Shown here piece by piece: positions 1-11,819 of a DNA stretch of 44,396 nucleotides. The DNA comes from Hyphomonadaceae bacterium (GTDB taxonomy: Bacteria; Pseudomonadota; Alphaproteobacteria; Caulobacterales; Hyphomonadaceae), in assembly GCA_947474455.1 (NCBI GenBank), contig CANJIL010000023.1, forward strand, positions 1 through 44,396. The letters run 5' to 3'. The number at the start of each line of letters is the position of its first letter. Positions within the stretch are counted from its first letter, which is position 1. The notes under the pieces are model-generated. The model saw only the letters and a program-made list of their open reading frames with translations, was not told the DNA's origin and did no database searches. The position numbers and the translations under genes are program-made.

Positions 1-136
1 GCGTTCGCCGGCGTCAGCACCATCGAAGAGGAAGCCGACAGGTTCGCTCTTGCGCCGCCACCAGCAACGCCGATACTTGCACCGCGCGCGGCCTGAGCCG
101 GTACACTGCTTGGCCGCCCCAATTTACACCACTCAG

Positions 137-748
137 GTGGACGTGACCACCGAGGACCTGCGGCGCATCGACGTGAACAAGCTGCTGCGCGATCGCGTGC
201 TCGATGGTCCGCGTTCGGTGACGGTGAGCTGGTCGCGCGGTGGTGAGCGCGTGGCGTCGATCGGGATCTATGGCGGGCGCGACAGGATTCACATGCACTA
301 CCGCCAGCAAAGCCCCGGCGAGAGCGAAGGGCGGCAGGTGGCGCAGGATATCCAGATCGACTGGCGACCGAACCGCTATGGCGGGACGACGCCCTACTTC
401 GTCTGTCCGCATTGCCGGCGGAGCGTCTGGCACATCTATCTGACGGGAGGTCAGAATGTGTGCCGGCATTGCGCGCGATTGACCTATGAAAGCCGCCGCA
501 GCCGGACCTATGACCGTCTTGCCGAAACTGTGCATCGCCTACGCACCCAGCTTGGCGGCGATGCTGGTTTCGACAGCATCATCGCGCCACGACCGAAGGG
601 TATGCACCGGACGACATATGAACGCACATGCGAGCGCATTCATAGCCTTGAGCGCGCAAGCTGGGATCGATGGGCCGCCTGGCTAGGACGGATCGAGTCC
701 CGCATCGGGCGCGGCCGCAAGCTCAGGCAAGGGAATTTTTGGTCATGA
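137..748 (+). CDS. Zinc-ribbon protein, mobile-DNA-type hypothetical
   Basis: Role unknown. The protein has an N-terminal part rich in beta-type sequence (about residues 1-85) and then a zinc ribbon with two CxxC knuckles, CPHC and CRHC, separated by about 18 residues, followed by a basic helical tail. This layout matches a family of uncharacterised proteins common on integrated elements of alphaproteobacteria (from memory). The frame stays open to the left edge of the window; GTG at 137 puts the start where the family usually begins (VDVTTEDLRRIDVNKL), but no ribosome binding site decides it and TTG at 50 is also possible. The stop overlaps the next start (ATGA), so the pair is translationally coupled. 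Confidence 0.6.
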   Translation: MDVTTEDLRRIDVNKLLRDRVLDGPRSVTVSWSRGGERVASIGIYGGRDRIHMHYRQQSPGESEGRQVAQDIQIDWRPNRYGGTTPYFVCPHCRRSVWHIYLTGGQNVCRHCARLTYESRRSRTYDRLAETVHRLRTQLGGDAGFDSIIAPRPKGMHRTTYERTCERIHSLERASWDRWAAWLGRIESRIGRGRKLRQGNFWS

Positions 749-1536
749 GCACGCTCGCTGTTGTGTCTCCGGTAGCATCTGACCCGCCGCCCGCCCCGCG
801 TCCTGCCGGTCTGTGCCCATGGGAGGATGGCGACGCCTTTGCTGGATTGCTCGAGGCGTTCATAAAGGCCCACGCCCCGGATGGGCCCGCCGAACGCTCG
901 CTGGTCGAACGTCTCGTCTGGATCGAATGGCGGAGGAAGCGCCTGGTTGCAGCCGAGGCGGCCGTGCATGTGGCGCACGCTTTCGACCGCGCATCCGATG
1001 ACCATAGCACCCGCAAGACGCTGAACCGAGCCGGCATCACTGACCGCAAGGCGCGCGACGACATTTCGGTTGGCGAGGTCCTGAGGGGATCCGATACTGA
1101 CGACGCCGAAACCATCGCCGCGATCAGGGAGGGCGTCAGCGATGTCGAAGCGGCCTTGGAGATGATCGACGCAGGCAGGGCCTACAAGACAGTCGTAGCG
1201 CGCCTTGATGAAGACATGCGCGACTGGTGGGCAGGCGAGCTCAACGAGACGGAGGATGGGAAACCCAAGTACCAGGAGGACTGCGCCTCGCTGAAAACGT
1301 TCCTCGCGGGCGACGCCCTGCCCTGGCGCCGCGGCTGGCTCACCGTCAACGCAGCGCGGCCGGCGATCCGGGCGCAAGCCATCGCAGAGAGTTTCGATCC
1401 GGTACGCCTGCGCCAGCTGTGGGACATGGAAGCGCGCCTGGACCGGCAGTTCGAGAAGTCGCTGGGGATGCTGATCCGGTTGCAGGAGATGCGGACGACG
1501 CCCTCTCCCATAGCAGAGCCGGGATCCGGGTCTTAG
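745..1536 (+). CDS. Conserved hypothetical protein, mobile-DNA type
   Basis: Function not recognised. The 263-residue soluble, charged protein contains a segment near residues 25-70 (DGDAFAGLLEAF, then ERSLVERLVWIEWRRKRL) that resembles uncharacterised proteins often encoded next to integrases or on genomic islands in alphaproteobacteria; that resemblance is from memory. ATG 745 is preferred over the in-frame upstream ATG at 670 because it overlaps the stop of the zinc-ribbon gene as ATGA. The gene is the last one before the tRNA-Leu 3' end, so it probably belongs to an integrated element. No catalytic motif is visible. Confidence 0.6.
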   Translation: MSTLAVVSPVASDPPPAPRPAGLCPWEDGDAFAGLLEAFIKAHAPDGPAERSLVERLVWIEWRRKRLVAAEAAVHVAHAFDRASDDHSTRKTLNRAGITDRKARDDISVGEVLRGSDTDDAETIAAIREGVSDVEAALEMIDAGRAYKTVVARLDEDMRDWWAGELNETEDGKPKYQEDCASLKTFLAGDALPWRRGWLTVNAARPAIRAQAIAESFDPVRLRQLWDMEARLDRQFEKSLGMLIRLQEMRTTPSPIAEPGSGS

Positions 1537-1688
1537 GCTTTCGACCGCGGTTAGGCTGGGTGGCGCGGAGGCCAAAGCAGCTTGCTCGGTCCGAAACGCC
1601 CGCAGCGCTCATGGAGGGACAGCTGGAGGGACGGGTCAGGACCAGAATTGCAGTTTCGCTATTTCTGCAACACTTTTCGCATTGACTT
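1537..1688. other. Probable island-chromosome junction zone
   Basis: This gap of about 150 bases separates the last mobile-type gene from the CCA end of tRNA-Leu. No gene is seen in it. Integrases commonly target tRNA 3' ends, so the attachment core should lie at the right end of this zone and extend into the tRNA. The partner copy of the att core would be outside the window. Confidence 0.3.
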
Positions 1689-1775
1689 TGGTGCGGGAGG
1701 TGGGGGTCGAACCCACAAATCCGTTAGGACGGTGGATTTTGAGTCCACTGCGTCTGCCAATTCCGCCACTCCCGC
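1689..1775 (-). tRNA. tRNA-Leu (anticodon CAA)
   Basis: The minus strand folds as a class II tRNA. A 7-bp acceptor stem pairs GCGGGAG with CTCCCGC, followed by discriminator A and an encoded CCA end (1689-1692). The anticodon arm is GTGGA-CTCAAAA-TCCAC with anticodon CAA, which reads UUG. A long variable arm and the T-loop GTTCGACCC are present. The 3' end faces the mobile-type genes at 50-1536, the usual orientation for a tRNA used as an integration site. Confidence 0.95.
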
Positions 1776-2070
1776 GAGCGCAGCAGGCGCGGTGTTAGCG
1801 CAGGTGGTTACCGAGGCAAAGGGGCCTCAGGCGGGACTGATCAGCCGGGGATCGTCGCTGGCGAGATCAGCTGCCAGCTGAAATAAGCGCCCATCGCTGC
1901 AAACAGCACCCAGTGCGGGGCAACTTGCAGCGAAACGGAATGAATGCGGCGAAGCGTGCGCATCGGATAACCCGGAACTCAAAGCACGCCAGACCATCCG
2001 GCGCGTCAGTGGATGTTTGTGTGGACATCGCAAACATCCGGTTCACGGACTGGAGAAATTTCAGTCGAAT
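1776..2070. other. Intergenic, no supported gene
   Basis: About 295 bases lie between tRNA-Leu and the DedA-type gene. The tRNA promoter must lie at its left end, since the tRNA is read leftward. A 68-residue minus-strand reading frame (1827-2033) has no family resemblance and is not called. Confidence 0.4.
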
Positions 2071-2721
2071 TTAGTGTAACAATGCCGCACCCGCGAACCC
2101 GCCGACCAGGATCACGACGAACAGCAGCATGAACAGGCCGACGCGCTTTTCGATCACAGGGGCGAGCGTGGGGCCGAAGGTCTTGAACAGCCAGGCGACC
2201 AGGAAGAAGCGCACGGCGCGCGTGACCAGGCACGCTGCGATGAAGATCGGCAGGTTGAACTCCATCGCGCCGGACACGATGGTTACCAGCTTGAAGGGGA
2301 TGGGGGTCATGCCCTTGAGGAATATGATCCAGACGCCCGCGGCCGCATAAGACGCGCGCAGCTCGTCTTCCTTCCCACCATAGCCGAAGACAGAGATGAT
2401 CGCCGAGCCGACGGCCTCGAACAGGTAAAAACCGATGGCGTAGCCAAGTACCGCGCCCAGCACGGACGAGATGGTGCAGCCAAGGGCGTAGCGCCAGGAG
2501 CGCTCCGGCCGAGCGAAGCACATGGGGGCCAGCATGACGTCCGGCGGGATCGGGAAGAACGAGCTTTCGGCGAAGGAGATAGCCCAGAGTGCGGGTTCCG
2601 CGCTCTTTCCGCCAGCGAGACGGATCACCCAATTGTAGAGGGCGCCCAGGGGACCCCTCGCCTTGGGCGCGTGCGCTGGAGCAACGTCGGATGCGTCAGC
2701 CACAGTTGTCGCATCACTCAT
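2071..2721 (-). CDS. DedA/YqaA-type inner-membrane protein
   Basis: Integral membrane protein of 216 residues in the DedA/SNARE-associated superfamily, closest in layout to YqaA. Members are linked to lipid flipping, membrane homeostasis and small-molecule resistance; the substrate here is unknown. Visible marks are the re-entrant motif FAESSFFPIPPDVMLAP near residues 50-66, a glycine-rich GAVLGYAIGF segment, and the second re-entrant KGMTPIPFKLV, followed by C-terminal hydrophobic helices. ATG 2721 is chosen over 2742 because AGGTG sits about 6 bases before it. It diverges from dsbB across about 170 bases that must hold both promoters. Confidence 0.8.
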   Translation of the reverse strand: MSDATTVADASDVAPAHAPKARGPLGALYNWVIRLAGGKSAEPALWAISFAESSFFPIPPDVMLAPMCFARPERSWRYALGCTISSVLGAVLGYAIGFYLFEAVGSAIISVFGYGGKEDELRASYAAAGVWIIFLKGMTPIPFKLVTIVSGAMEFNLPIFIAACLVTRAVRFFLVAWLFKTFGPTLAPVIEKRVGLFMLLFVVILVGGFAGAALLH

Positions 2722-2891
2722 GGGATCACCTGTTTCCCGCACCGCACAAAACCGGATTTAGCCCTAGCATGGGTCGGGTCACGTGACACCTCAACCAGCC
2801 GCAAGGCCTGCAGCTGACTTCCAATGCAAGTTAAACGGCGCTGCTCTTTGGTCGCATTGCCGCCTACCTCCCCCCCGATACCTTCAAAACC

Positions 2892-3443
2892 ATGAATAAG
2901 TTGCCGCTTGATCGGGCGAGGTGGCCGCTTGGAGCCCTCCTTGTGTCCGCAGCCATGCTCGCGGCGGCTTTCGGCATTTTTGAGACTCTGATGCATCTCG
3001 CGCCATGCCAGATGTGTTGGTGGCAGCGGTACGCCCATTTTGCAACGTGCGCTGTGGCGCTGGCCGCCATTGTGCTCAATTGGCGCGGTGCCGGACCGCA
3101 GCTTATGACGGTTCTCTCGATCCTTATCGGGCTGACGTTCGCGGTAAGTTTCTTCCTGGGAAGCTGGCATGCCCTGTTCGAATGGAACCTTGCCCCGGGC
3201 CCTGACACCTGCGAGGCGGCTTCGGGATCGGAGCCAATTACGGGCAATCTTTCGGATATTCTGAGCCGCCCGTTGGGCATCGTGTCCTGCAAGGAAGCGA
3301 TGTGGCGGTTGCCGAATGCGCCGTGGGGACTTTCCATGGCAGGCTTCAACGGGATCATTTCGGGCGTGCTCATGGTGCTCAGCTTCTATTCCGCCACCCA
3401 GCCGCCAATGCGCGACACAGCCAACGAGCCGGTGCAGCCATGA
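2892..3443 (+). CDS. dsbB: Disulfide bond formation protein, DsbB family
   Basis: Inner-membrane quinone reductase that reoxidises periplasmic DsbA and passes electrons to ubiquinone. The 183-residue protein has four hydrophobic helices. The first loop has the redox pair CQMC (C39, C42) followed by WWQR, and the second periplasmic loop has C107 and C133, the other disulfide of the family. The motif PWGLSMAGFN precedes the last helix. The stop overlaps the coq7 start as ATGA. The pairing is apt, because DsbB needs ubiquinone and Coq7 helps make it. It belongs to the short alphaproteobacterial branch of the family. Confidence 0.85.
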   Translation: MNKLPLDRARWPLGALLVSAAMLAAAFGIFETLMHLAPCQMCWWQRYAHFATCAVALAAIVLNWRGAGPQLMTVLSILIGLTFAVSFFLGSWHALFEWNLAPGPDTCEAASGSEPITGNLSDILSRPLGIVSCKEAMWRLPNAPWGLSMAGFNGIISGVLMVLSFYSATQPPMRDTANEPVQP

Positions 3444-3973
3444 GCCTCACGTCGAATCGCCGCCAGGAGATGCTGCGCGTCGACCATGCCGGCGAATACG
3501 GCGCAGTGGCGATCTATCGCGGACAGCTTGCCGTGTTCGAGCGACAGCAGGGGCGCGAGAAGATCACTGGCCAACTGCAGGAGATGTCGGCGCAGGAGCG
3601 GGAGCATCTCGACGCTTTTGACAAGCTGCTTGTCGCCGGCAGCGTGCGGCCAACGGCGCTGTCGCCGTTGTGGAATGCCGCCGGTTTTGCGCTGGGAGCG
3701 GCGACCGCCCTGCTCGGCGAGAAGGCCGCGCATGCATGTACCGAGTCGGTCGAGACAGTGATCGAGGAGCATTATGGCGACCAGGTCGCCGAGCTTGAGG
3801 CGGCAGGTGAGAGCGAGCTCGCGGCGCGCATGTCTAAGTTCCGCGACGATGAAGTGGCGCACAAGGAGCTAGCGGTCGCCGAAGGCGCAGCGCAGGCGCC
3901 GGCCTATCCGTTGCTGTCGGCGTTGATCCGCTTTGGATGCCGCGCGGCGATCCGGATCAGCGAGAAGGTCTAG
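3440..3973 (+). CDS. coq7: Demethoxyubiquinone hydroxylase (Coq7)
   Basis: Di-iron monooxygenase that hydroxylates demethoxyubiquinone in the penultimate steps of ubiquinone synthesis, bound to the inner face of the membrane. The carboxylate ligands of the ferritin-like fold are visible: E19 in RVDHAGEYGAV, E53 and H56 in EREH, E105 before IEEHY, and E138/H141 in DDEVAH. The 177 residues match the compact bacterial form. ATG 3440 lies in the overlap with the dsbB stop; an in-frame ATG at 3302 lies within dsbB and is rejected. The two genes form one operon. Confidence 0.93.
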   Translation: MSLTSNRRQEMLRVDHAGEYGAVAIYRGQLAVFERQQGREKITGQLQEMSAQEREHLDAFDKLLVAGSVRPTALSPLWNAAGFALGAATALLGEKAAHACTESVETVIEEHYGDQVAELEAAGESELAARMSKFRDDEVAHKELAVAEGAAQAPAYPLLSALIRFGCRAAIRISEKV

Positions 3974-4358
3974 GCGAGTTTCGGCCACGCACTCTCCTTC
4001 GCAAGAGGCTTAACTGACCTGCGGCATGCCGTAGCTATCCCTCAAATGAGGGCGCGGGGCGCGCGTCATGCGCCGTGGGTAGCGCCAGTGCCTGCCTTTT
4101 TGGGCAGGCGGATGCGCGTGAAACGCCCCTTCACTGACCGTTTGTCCCGGTTCGGCTGCACGAGGGGTTGTTTCGGTCATCCGGGCGGCGTGATGCCTGG
4201 CGCCTTGGCTCGACGCCCGTTCACCCGGCTCAGCGTGTTCGGAAGTCATCCGACATAACCCCTGGCGCATGCGTAGCAAGTAGGCGGATCACGGGCGGAC
4301 AAGCGAGACGGGCATGGTGCAGCATGCTCAGCAATTCGTCAGCACGCCCTCGTGGCGG
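3974..4358. other. Intergenic stretch with one hairpin
   Basis: About 385 bases without a supported gene. A perfect 7-bp hairpin, GCCTGCC-TTTTTG-GGCAGGC, lies at 4090-4109 and could end transcription of dsbB-coq7. Short reading frames on both strands (4046-4258 plus; 4010-4279 minus) have mixed third-position base use and no family resemblance. Confidence 0.4.
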
Positions 4359-5730
4359 CTACGCTAGAGTGCGGGCGTTGCGCTGGAGGGCGAGCCAGTC
4401 GCCGGTGATGGCGAGAGTGATGCCGGGTTTCTGGATGTTGACCAAGAGGGTTGCGCCGTCGGGTGAGAAACAGGCGCCGCAGAACTCGGATTTGCCGGCG
4501 TGGGCATTGCGGGCGAGCGTGTAGATCAGGCCATCCGGCGCCACGGCGCGGACAAAATTGTCGCCATCGCTGTCTTCGCAGACGATGAGTTCTCCATGAC
4601 GGCTGGCGACGATGTTGTCGTAATTTTCGAAGTCGGACTCGCCGGTGCTTTCGACGAAAAATTCAAGCGCGCACGGAGCATCGGCTTCGCGGACTGTTTC
4701 CTCATAGGGACTGGGGATGTAGCGCCAGATCTGGCCGAGACTTGCGGCGCCGCCGGAGGTGCAGGCGAAGTAGACGACGGGGCCTGATGCTTCAAGCGCG
4801 AAAGCGATGCCTTCTCCGCGCGCGAAGATGGCGGCGCCAGCCTTGCGGCCGCGAAAGCAAAGGTCGCTGTCTGGGGCTTCGACATCGGCCATGTCGATCC
4901 AGCGTGCAGCATAGCTGCGATTGGGCGCCATGCGGAGCGACAGGTCTCCGCCCCACTCTTTCGACCAGTTACGCGTGTCGGCGCCGGCCTGTTCGACGAG
5001 GGCGAGCGCTTGCAGGCGGCCGCCCTTTGCCAGCTCTCCGTGCGCGGCGGGAAAGAAACGGTAGAGCAGCGAATCCGCCATGTCCTCCGTGCGGTAGACG
5101 ATGCCGGTTGTCGGATCGACGGCGGCGGTCTCGTGCCTGAACCGGCCCATGGCGGCGAGCGGAGCGGGCTCGACCGGCATGGTAAGCGCGGCGGGAACTT
5201 CGAAGATGAAGCCGTGCAACTTTCCGGCTTCGGCGCCTTTCACCATTTCCCTTTCTTCGCAGGAGAGCCAGGAGCCCCAGGGCGTGGGGCCGCCAGCGCC
5301 GTCGTGGTCCCGCCGGCGAAGGGTTTGCCCGCGGGCGAGAGATCTTAGACGCGTTCGCGGGCGATGCGCTGCACGCGCGAGAGATCGGCGCGAAGGCGGA
5401 GACAGAAGATGTTGGACCAAGCTCGTGATTGCGGACAAGCAGGCAACGTGTGGGGTCGCCCTCGACGGGGAAGGTGGCCATGCCGTCGTGGTTGCCGGGC
5501 TCGAGCAGGCCATCGGACATTTCCCGGCCGGCGCGCGAGAGCACGGCATAGGAGAGGCCCGGGGCGAGATCAAGCAGGCCTTTGGGGTCAGGCGTAAGCG
5601 GCAGGCTGGAGACGCGCTGGCGAATCTGAGGCCGCGTCGCGTTGGGCGCGGCGCAGCCCATGAGCTGCAGGGCGGGCGCGGCGATTGCGAGGCTTGCGGC
5701 GGAACGAAGAAGATGGCGACGCGACAGCAT
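4359..5730 (-). pseudogene. PhoX/DUF839-type exported protein, frameshifted
   Basis: Remnant of a PhoX/DUF839-family protein (secreted metal-dependent phosphatase-like enzymes). Frame one begins at ATG 5730 with a Tat signal (SRRHLLRSAASLAIAAPALQ, ending MGCA) and runs through LLVRNHELGP. Near 5413-5418 the family sequence moves to another frame (NIF..., later FAGGTTTAL), which contains a TAA at 5345-5347. It moves again near 5292-5305 to a third frame starting AGGPTPWGSWLSCEE and continuing to the stop at 4359. In intact relatives a longer stretch separates GGTTT from GGPTPWGSW, so bases also appear to be missing. At least three lesions make sequencing error an unlikely full explanation. Confidence 0.82.
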
Positions 5731-5901
5731 GGCCGGGCTCCGTGTTCGATCAGGGCCGAATAGCGCGGTTGGGTCCTCTGATGCGTGAAGATTTTGTGGC
5801 GCTGTGCGCCTGACCACAGCCGATCAGACCAAGTTGCAGGTCAGCGAGACTGTTGCTTCATCGACGGTCTGGTCTGACTTCGATACGTCCGCACGGGCGG
5901 C
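5731..5901. other. Intergenic, nothing recognised
   Basis: The sequence upstream of the PhoX-type pseudogene presumably holds the remains of its promoter. No gene, repeat or RNA is recognised. Confidence 0.3.
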
Positions 5902-6201
5902 TTAGACAAGTTCCTCATCGCCGATTGTCACGCGGAAGGCGGCCCCGGGAATCAAGCGCCACGCGCAATGGTACATGCTGTCCAGGTGGTATGTGACCGC
6001 GCTTTCGCTTGCGCTGGGAAGCATGAGGCTGGTCGCTTACTAGTCCGTATCGATCTCATCGCCGGTGATCTCGTCGAGATCGACTTCGGCGGCGCTTAGA
6101 TTCGTGGCGGTGTCGTCGCAGGACGCCTGGGCGTGGGCGGCGGGTGCAAGCACAGCGATTACAGTCGCTGCAGCGAAAAAGTGAGCTTTCGTCGGTCGTA
6201 C
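5902..6201 (-). pseudogene. Small exported protein, broken (no start, two stops)
   Basis: One minus-strand frame from 6201 reads RPTKAHFFAAATVIAVLA then PAAHAQASCDD, a textbook Sec signal peptide ending AHA|Q. An acidic stretch to GDEIDTD follows, then tandem stops TAG TAA (6042-6037), and the same frame continues as a 40-codon piece from ATG 6024 (MLPSASESAVTYHLD..., one Cys) to TAA at 5904-5902. The codon where the start should be reads GTA. The pieces look like one secreted protein of about 95 residues, now defective. Family unknown; short length limits certainty. Confidence 0.35.
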
Positions 6202-6261
6202 CCTCGGCGCCGCAGATGTCGCACGCCCGCGGGGACGGTAAAGGTTGACAGGCGGTGGAGA

Positions 6262-8940
<2,679 letters not shown>

Positions 8941-8960
8941 GCTTGTCGTCCGCTCAGCCT

Positions 8961-9075
8961 GTCATCCCGGAAACGCGAACCCCGGATCAAGTCCGGGGCA
9001 TCCGGGAACCATTCATCTGTTCGTCCCTGCCTCCCGATGGGTCCCGGCGCGCCGCTTCGCAGCGGCCGGGATGAC
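8961..9075. repeat. Palindromic intergenic element between glyS and ppdK
   Basis: The element is bounded by an outer 10-base inverted repeat, GTCATCCCGG (8961-8970) and CCGGGATGAC (9066-9075). It contains an inner perfect hairpin CCCCGGA-TCAAG-TCCGGGG (8980-8998). The wording resembles the dispersed TCATCCCGG...CCGGGATGA palindromic repeats of many alphaproteobacterial genomes (from memory). Sitting between two co-oriented genes, it could stabilise mRNA ends or attenuate read-through into ppdK. Confidence 0.75.
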
Positions 9076-9085
9076 AACAGGAGGG

Positions 9086-11188
9086 TTAGCCCTCGATCTT
9101 GCTGAAATCCGCAACGCGCCCCAGGGCGTCGCGTATCTGCGAGAGGATTTTCAGGCGATTCTCGCGAACGTCGGCCTTGTCGGCGTTCACGGTGACCTTG
9201 TCGAAGAAAGCGTCCACGGGGCCGCGGAGTTTCGAGAGCGCGCGCATGGCGCCTGCGAAATCTTCCTTTTCGAGCGCCGCGGAGGCATCGGGCGCCGCCT
9301 TGTTGAGCGCGGAGACCAGTGCATCGACCTCCGCCGGATCGCCGGCCATCGCTGTGCCCTCCCCCGAATGGGATTTGCCGTCCTTCTTTTCCTCAATGGC
9401 GAGGATGTTGGCGGCGCGTTTGTAGCCGGCAAGGAGGTTCTTTCCGTCTTCGGTGGAGAGGAATTCGCCGAGGGCTTCGACGCGTTTGACGACGAGGACG
9501 AGGTCGTCCTCGCCCAAGGCAAAGACAGCGTCGATCAGGTCGTGGCGAGCGCCTTGTTCGCGGAGGTGAACTTTGAGGCGGTCGGCGAAGAAGGCGAGAA
9601 GGTCGGTGACAACCGCATCAATACGCGCCTTAACAGCATTCTTCTCTTCACCGTCTTCTCCAATCAGAGCCAGCCCGCCATAAAACAGGTTGTCGCGAAG
9701 CGAGAACGCCAGACCGGTGTTGAGCAATATTCGCACAGCGCCCAGTGCCGCCCTGCGGAGCGCGAAAGGATCTTTTGAGCCCGTAGGCTTCTCATCGATG
9801 GTCCAGAATGCGACCAGCGTGTCGAGTTTGTCTGCGAGCGCGACACTCGCCGAAACAGGATTGGACGGCGCCTCGTCGCTTGGACCTTTCGGCTTGTAAT
9901 GGTCGCGCACAGCATCAGCGATCGCCTGCGGTTCGCCCTGCAGTGTCGCATAGTACCGCCCCATCACGCCTTCGAGTTCGGCGAACTCGCCGACCATGTC
10001 AGAGACCAGGTCGCATTTGGCGAGCTTAGCGGCGCGTTCGGCCTGGGCGGGATCGGCGCCGACTTTCGGCGCGAGTTCCTTTGCCAGCGCCATCACGCGT
10101 TCGGCCTTGTCCTTCACCGTTCCCAGCTTCTCGTGAAAGACGATGTTGCCCAGTTTCGCGAAGCGGTCTTCGAGTTTGATCTTGCGATCATTGTCCCAGA
10201 AGAATCTTGCGTCGTTGAGGCGGGCCGACAGGACGCGGCTGTTGCCTTCGGCGATCTTCTGGCCGCCGTCGGCGGCGTCGAGGTTGGCGACGACGATAAA
10301 CTTCGGGGCGAGGCGGCCGTCATGCCAACTGGGGTCGCGCACAGCGAAGTATTTCTGGTGGGTGCGCATAGAAAGCTTGATCACCTCCGGCGGGAGATCG
10401 AGGAAGCTCTTGTCCATGTCGCCGATGATGACGACGGGATGTTCTGCGAGGCCGGCGACTTCCTCGAGCAGGCCGATGTCTTCGACCAGTTCAAGGTTCT
10501 GCGCGTGGCAGAGCTGTTTCGCCTCAGTGAGGATGATTTCCTTGCGCTCTTCCCTGTCGAGGATCACGCGGCCCTTGTTCTTGATCGTGTCTTCGTAGTC
10601 ATCGAAGCGGCGCACCTTGAAGGGGCCGCGACCCATGACGCGGTGGCCTTCGGTGATGTTGTCGGACTTGATGCCTTCGATCTCGAAGGGAACGACTTCG
10701 CCATCGAACGTGCAGAGGATGCGGGAGATTGGGCGGACCCAGCGCAGGTCTCCCGAGCCCCAGCGCATCGACTTGGGCCAGTGGAAACCACGGATGATCT
10801 GGGGGACAAGCGCGGCGATGACGTCGGTTGTCTGCTTGCCCGGCTTGCGGACGTGGGCGGTGTAGATGCGGCCCTTTTTAGGGACGTCGTGGACGTGCGC
10901 CTGTTCGATCGAGGCGAGCCCCGCCTTGCGGAGGAAGCCGTCGATGGCGGCCTGGGGGGCGCCTTCCTTGGGGCCCTGAATCTCTTCGGCGACATCGGCG
11001 GATTTAACCGGCAGGCCTTCGACCACGGCGACGAGGCGGCGGGGGCCGGAGAAGCCCTTGATTCCTTCCGGGATCAGGCCGGCGCCGGCGAGCCCGTCCA
11101 TCAGCGCCTTAACGAGATCGGCCTCGGCCTTCGCCTGCATGCGGGCCGGGATTTCTTCCGAAAGGATTTCAAGCAAGAGCTGGGGCAT
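9086..11188 (-). CDS. glyS: Glycine--tRNA ligase, beta subunit
   Basis: Beta chain of the heterotetrameric bacterial glycyl-tRNA synthetase, which binds tRNA-Gly and edits, with GlyQ supplying the catalytic site. The 700-residue chain opens with the hallmark [15 protein letters not shown]. It includes GFSGPRRL near residue 45, [11 protein letters not shown] near 135, and an HD-like [11 protein letters not shown] segment; the C-terminal third is the anticodon-binding helical region with [19 protein letters not shown] 11188 is the conserved start. Unlike the usual adjacent arrangement, glyQ lies about 3.9 kb upstream, separated by small accessory genes on both strands, so glyS must have its own promoter within 11189-11324. 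Confidence 0.97.
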   Translation of the reverse strand: MPQLLLEILSEEIPARMQAKAEADLVKALMDGLAGAGLIPEGIKGFSGPRRLVAVVEGLPVKSADVAEEIQGPKEGAPQAAIDGFLRKAGLASIEQAHVHDVPKKGRIYTAHVRKPGKQTTDVIAALVPQIIRGFHWPKSMRWGSGDLRWVRPISRILCTFDGEVVPFEIEGIKSDNITEGHRVMGRGPFKVRRFDDYEDTIKNKGRVILDREERKEIILTEAKQLCHAQNLELVEDIGLLEEVAGLAEHPVVIIGDMDKSFLDLPPEVIKLSMRTHQKYFAVRDPSWHDGRLAPKFIVVANLDAADGGQKIAEGNSRVLSARLNDARFFWDNDRKIKLEDRFAKLGNIVFHEKLGTVKDKAERVMALAKELAPKVGADPAQAERAAKLAKCDLVSDMVGEFAELEGVMGRYYATLQGEPQAIADAVRDHYKPKGPSDEAPSNPVSASVALADKLDTLVAFWTIDEKPTGSKDPFALRRAALGAVRILLNTGLAFSLRDNLFYGGLALIGEDGEEKNAVKARIDAVVTDLLAFFADRLKVHLREQGARHDLIDAVFALGEDDLVLVVKRVEALGEFLSTEDGKNLLAGYKRAANILAIEEKKDGKSHSGEGTAMAGDPAEVDALVSALNKAAPDASAALEKEDFAGAMRALSKLRGPVDAFFDKVTVNADKADVRENRLKILSQIRDALGRVADFSKIEG

Positions 11189-11324
11189 CGGCCTTGTTCG
11201 CAGTCGCGGAATTGGATGCGTGAGTGCAGTGGAACGGGGTTAAATGCAAGCGTTCACGGGGAGCTGGCGTGTGATGTTGCGCGTACGTGGCAAATCAGGC
11301 CTGACTAGGTGGGATTGAACGGGG

Positions 11325-11816
11325 ATGGACATGCGGACACGGGCTCTGGCGGCGGCGATAGTTACGGCGGCGGTGATAGGGAGCAGCAGCGCGGCCGCCC
11401 AGCAGGATGCAGTCGAGCACTGGGAAATGGTCGCCATGAAAGGCGGCGCGCTGGGCTGGGAAACCGAGAGCATTGCGGAGGACGACGACGTCTACACCCT
11501 GACCCGGCTGATGTATTTTGCGGCGGGTCAGCCGTTCACGAACGGGGGCGGCGCCTTCACCTTCCTCATGCAGGACATCTCGTTTGATTGCCTGAGCGAC
11601 CAGTTCCAGGTGGGCGATTCAATGATCATGGATGCCGATGGCGAAATCGTCGGCAATGGCGAACCAGGTGGAGAATGGCTGGACGTGGAGGAGGACACGG
11701 TGGAGGAGCTGCTTGAAGCAGTCGTTTGTTATGGCGAGTCCATCGGGGACATCTTCCAGTACGATAGTTCTGACGCCGCGATGGCTGGGGCCAAGCAGAT
11801 CGCCCTGCCGGAATAG
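11325..11816 (+). CDS. Exported protein of unknown function
   Basis: Not recognised. The 163-residue protein has a Sec signal peptide (residues 1-25, ending SSSAAAQQ) and an acidic mature part with two cysteines (in SFDCLSD and VVCYGES) that could form a disulfide in the periplasm. ATG 11325 and the second ATG at 11331 are both plausible; ACGGGG just upstream fits the second slightly better. It diverges from glyS across about 136 bases and stops 3 bases before the end of the convergent gene, so no terminator separates the two. Confidence 0.7.
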   Translation: MDMRTRALAAAIVTAAVIGSSSAAAQQDAVEHWEMVAMKGGALGWETESIAEDDDVYTLTRLMYFAAGQPFTNGGGAFTFLMQDISFDCLSDQFQVGDSMIMDADGEIVGNGEPGGEWLDVEEDTVEELLEAVVCYGESIGDIFQYDSSDAAMAGAKQIALPE

Positions 11817-11819
11817 ACC

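Noticed and set aside
1582-1881. 99-residue plus-strand reading frame
   Set aside because: It is the antisense translation of tRNA-Leu (the GGGGRTHKS and VDFEST type peptide), a well-known annotation artefact.
1827-2033. 68-residue minus-strand frame beyond the tRNA
   Set aside because: No homology-like features, no ribosome site, and it lies in the tRNA promoter zone.
4010-4279. Short frames on both strands in the coq7 to phoX gap
   Set aside because: No ribosome site, mixed third-position composition and no family resemblance; treated as noncoding.
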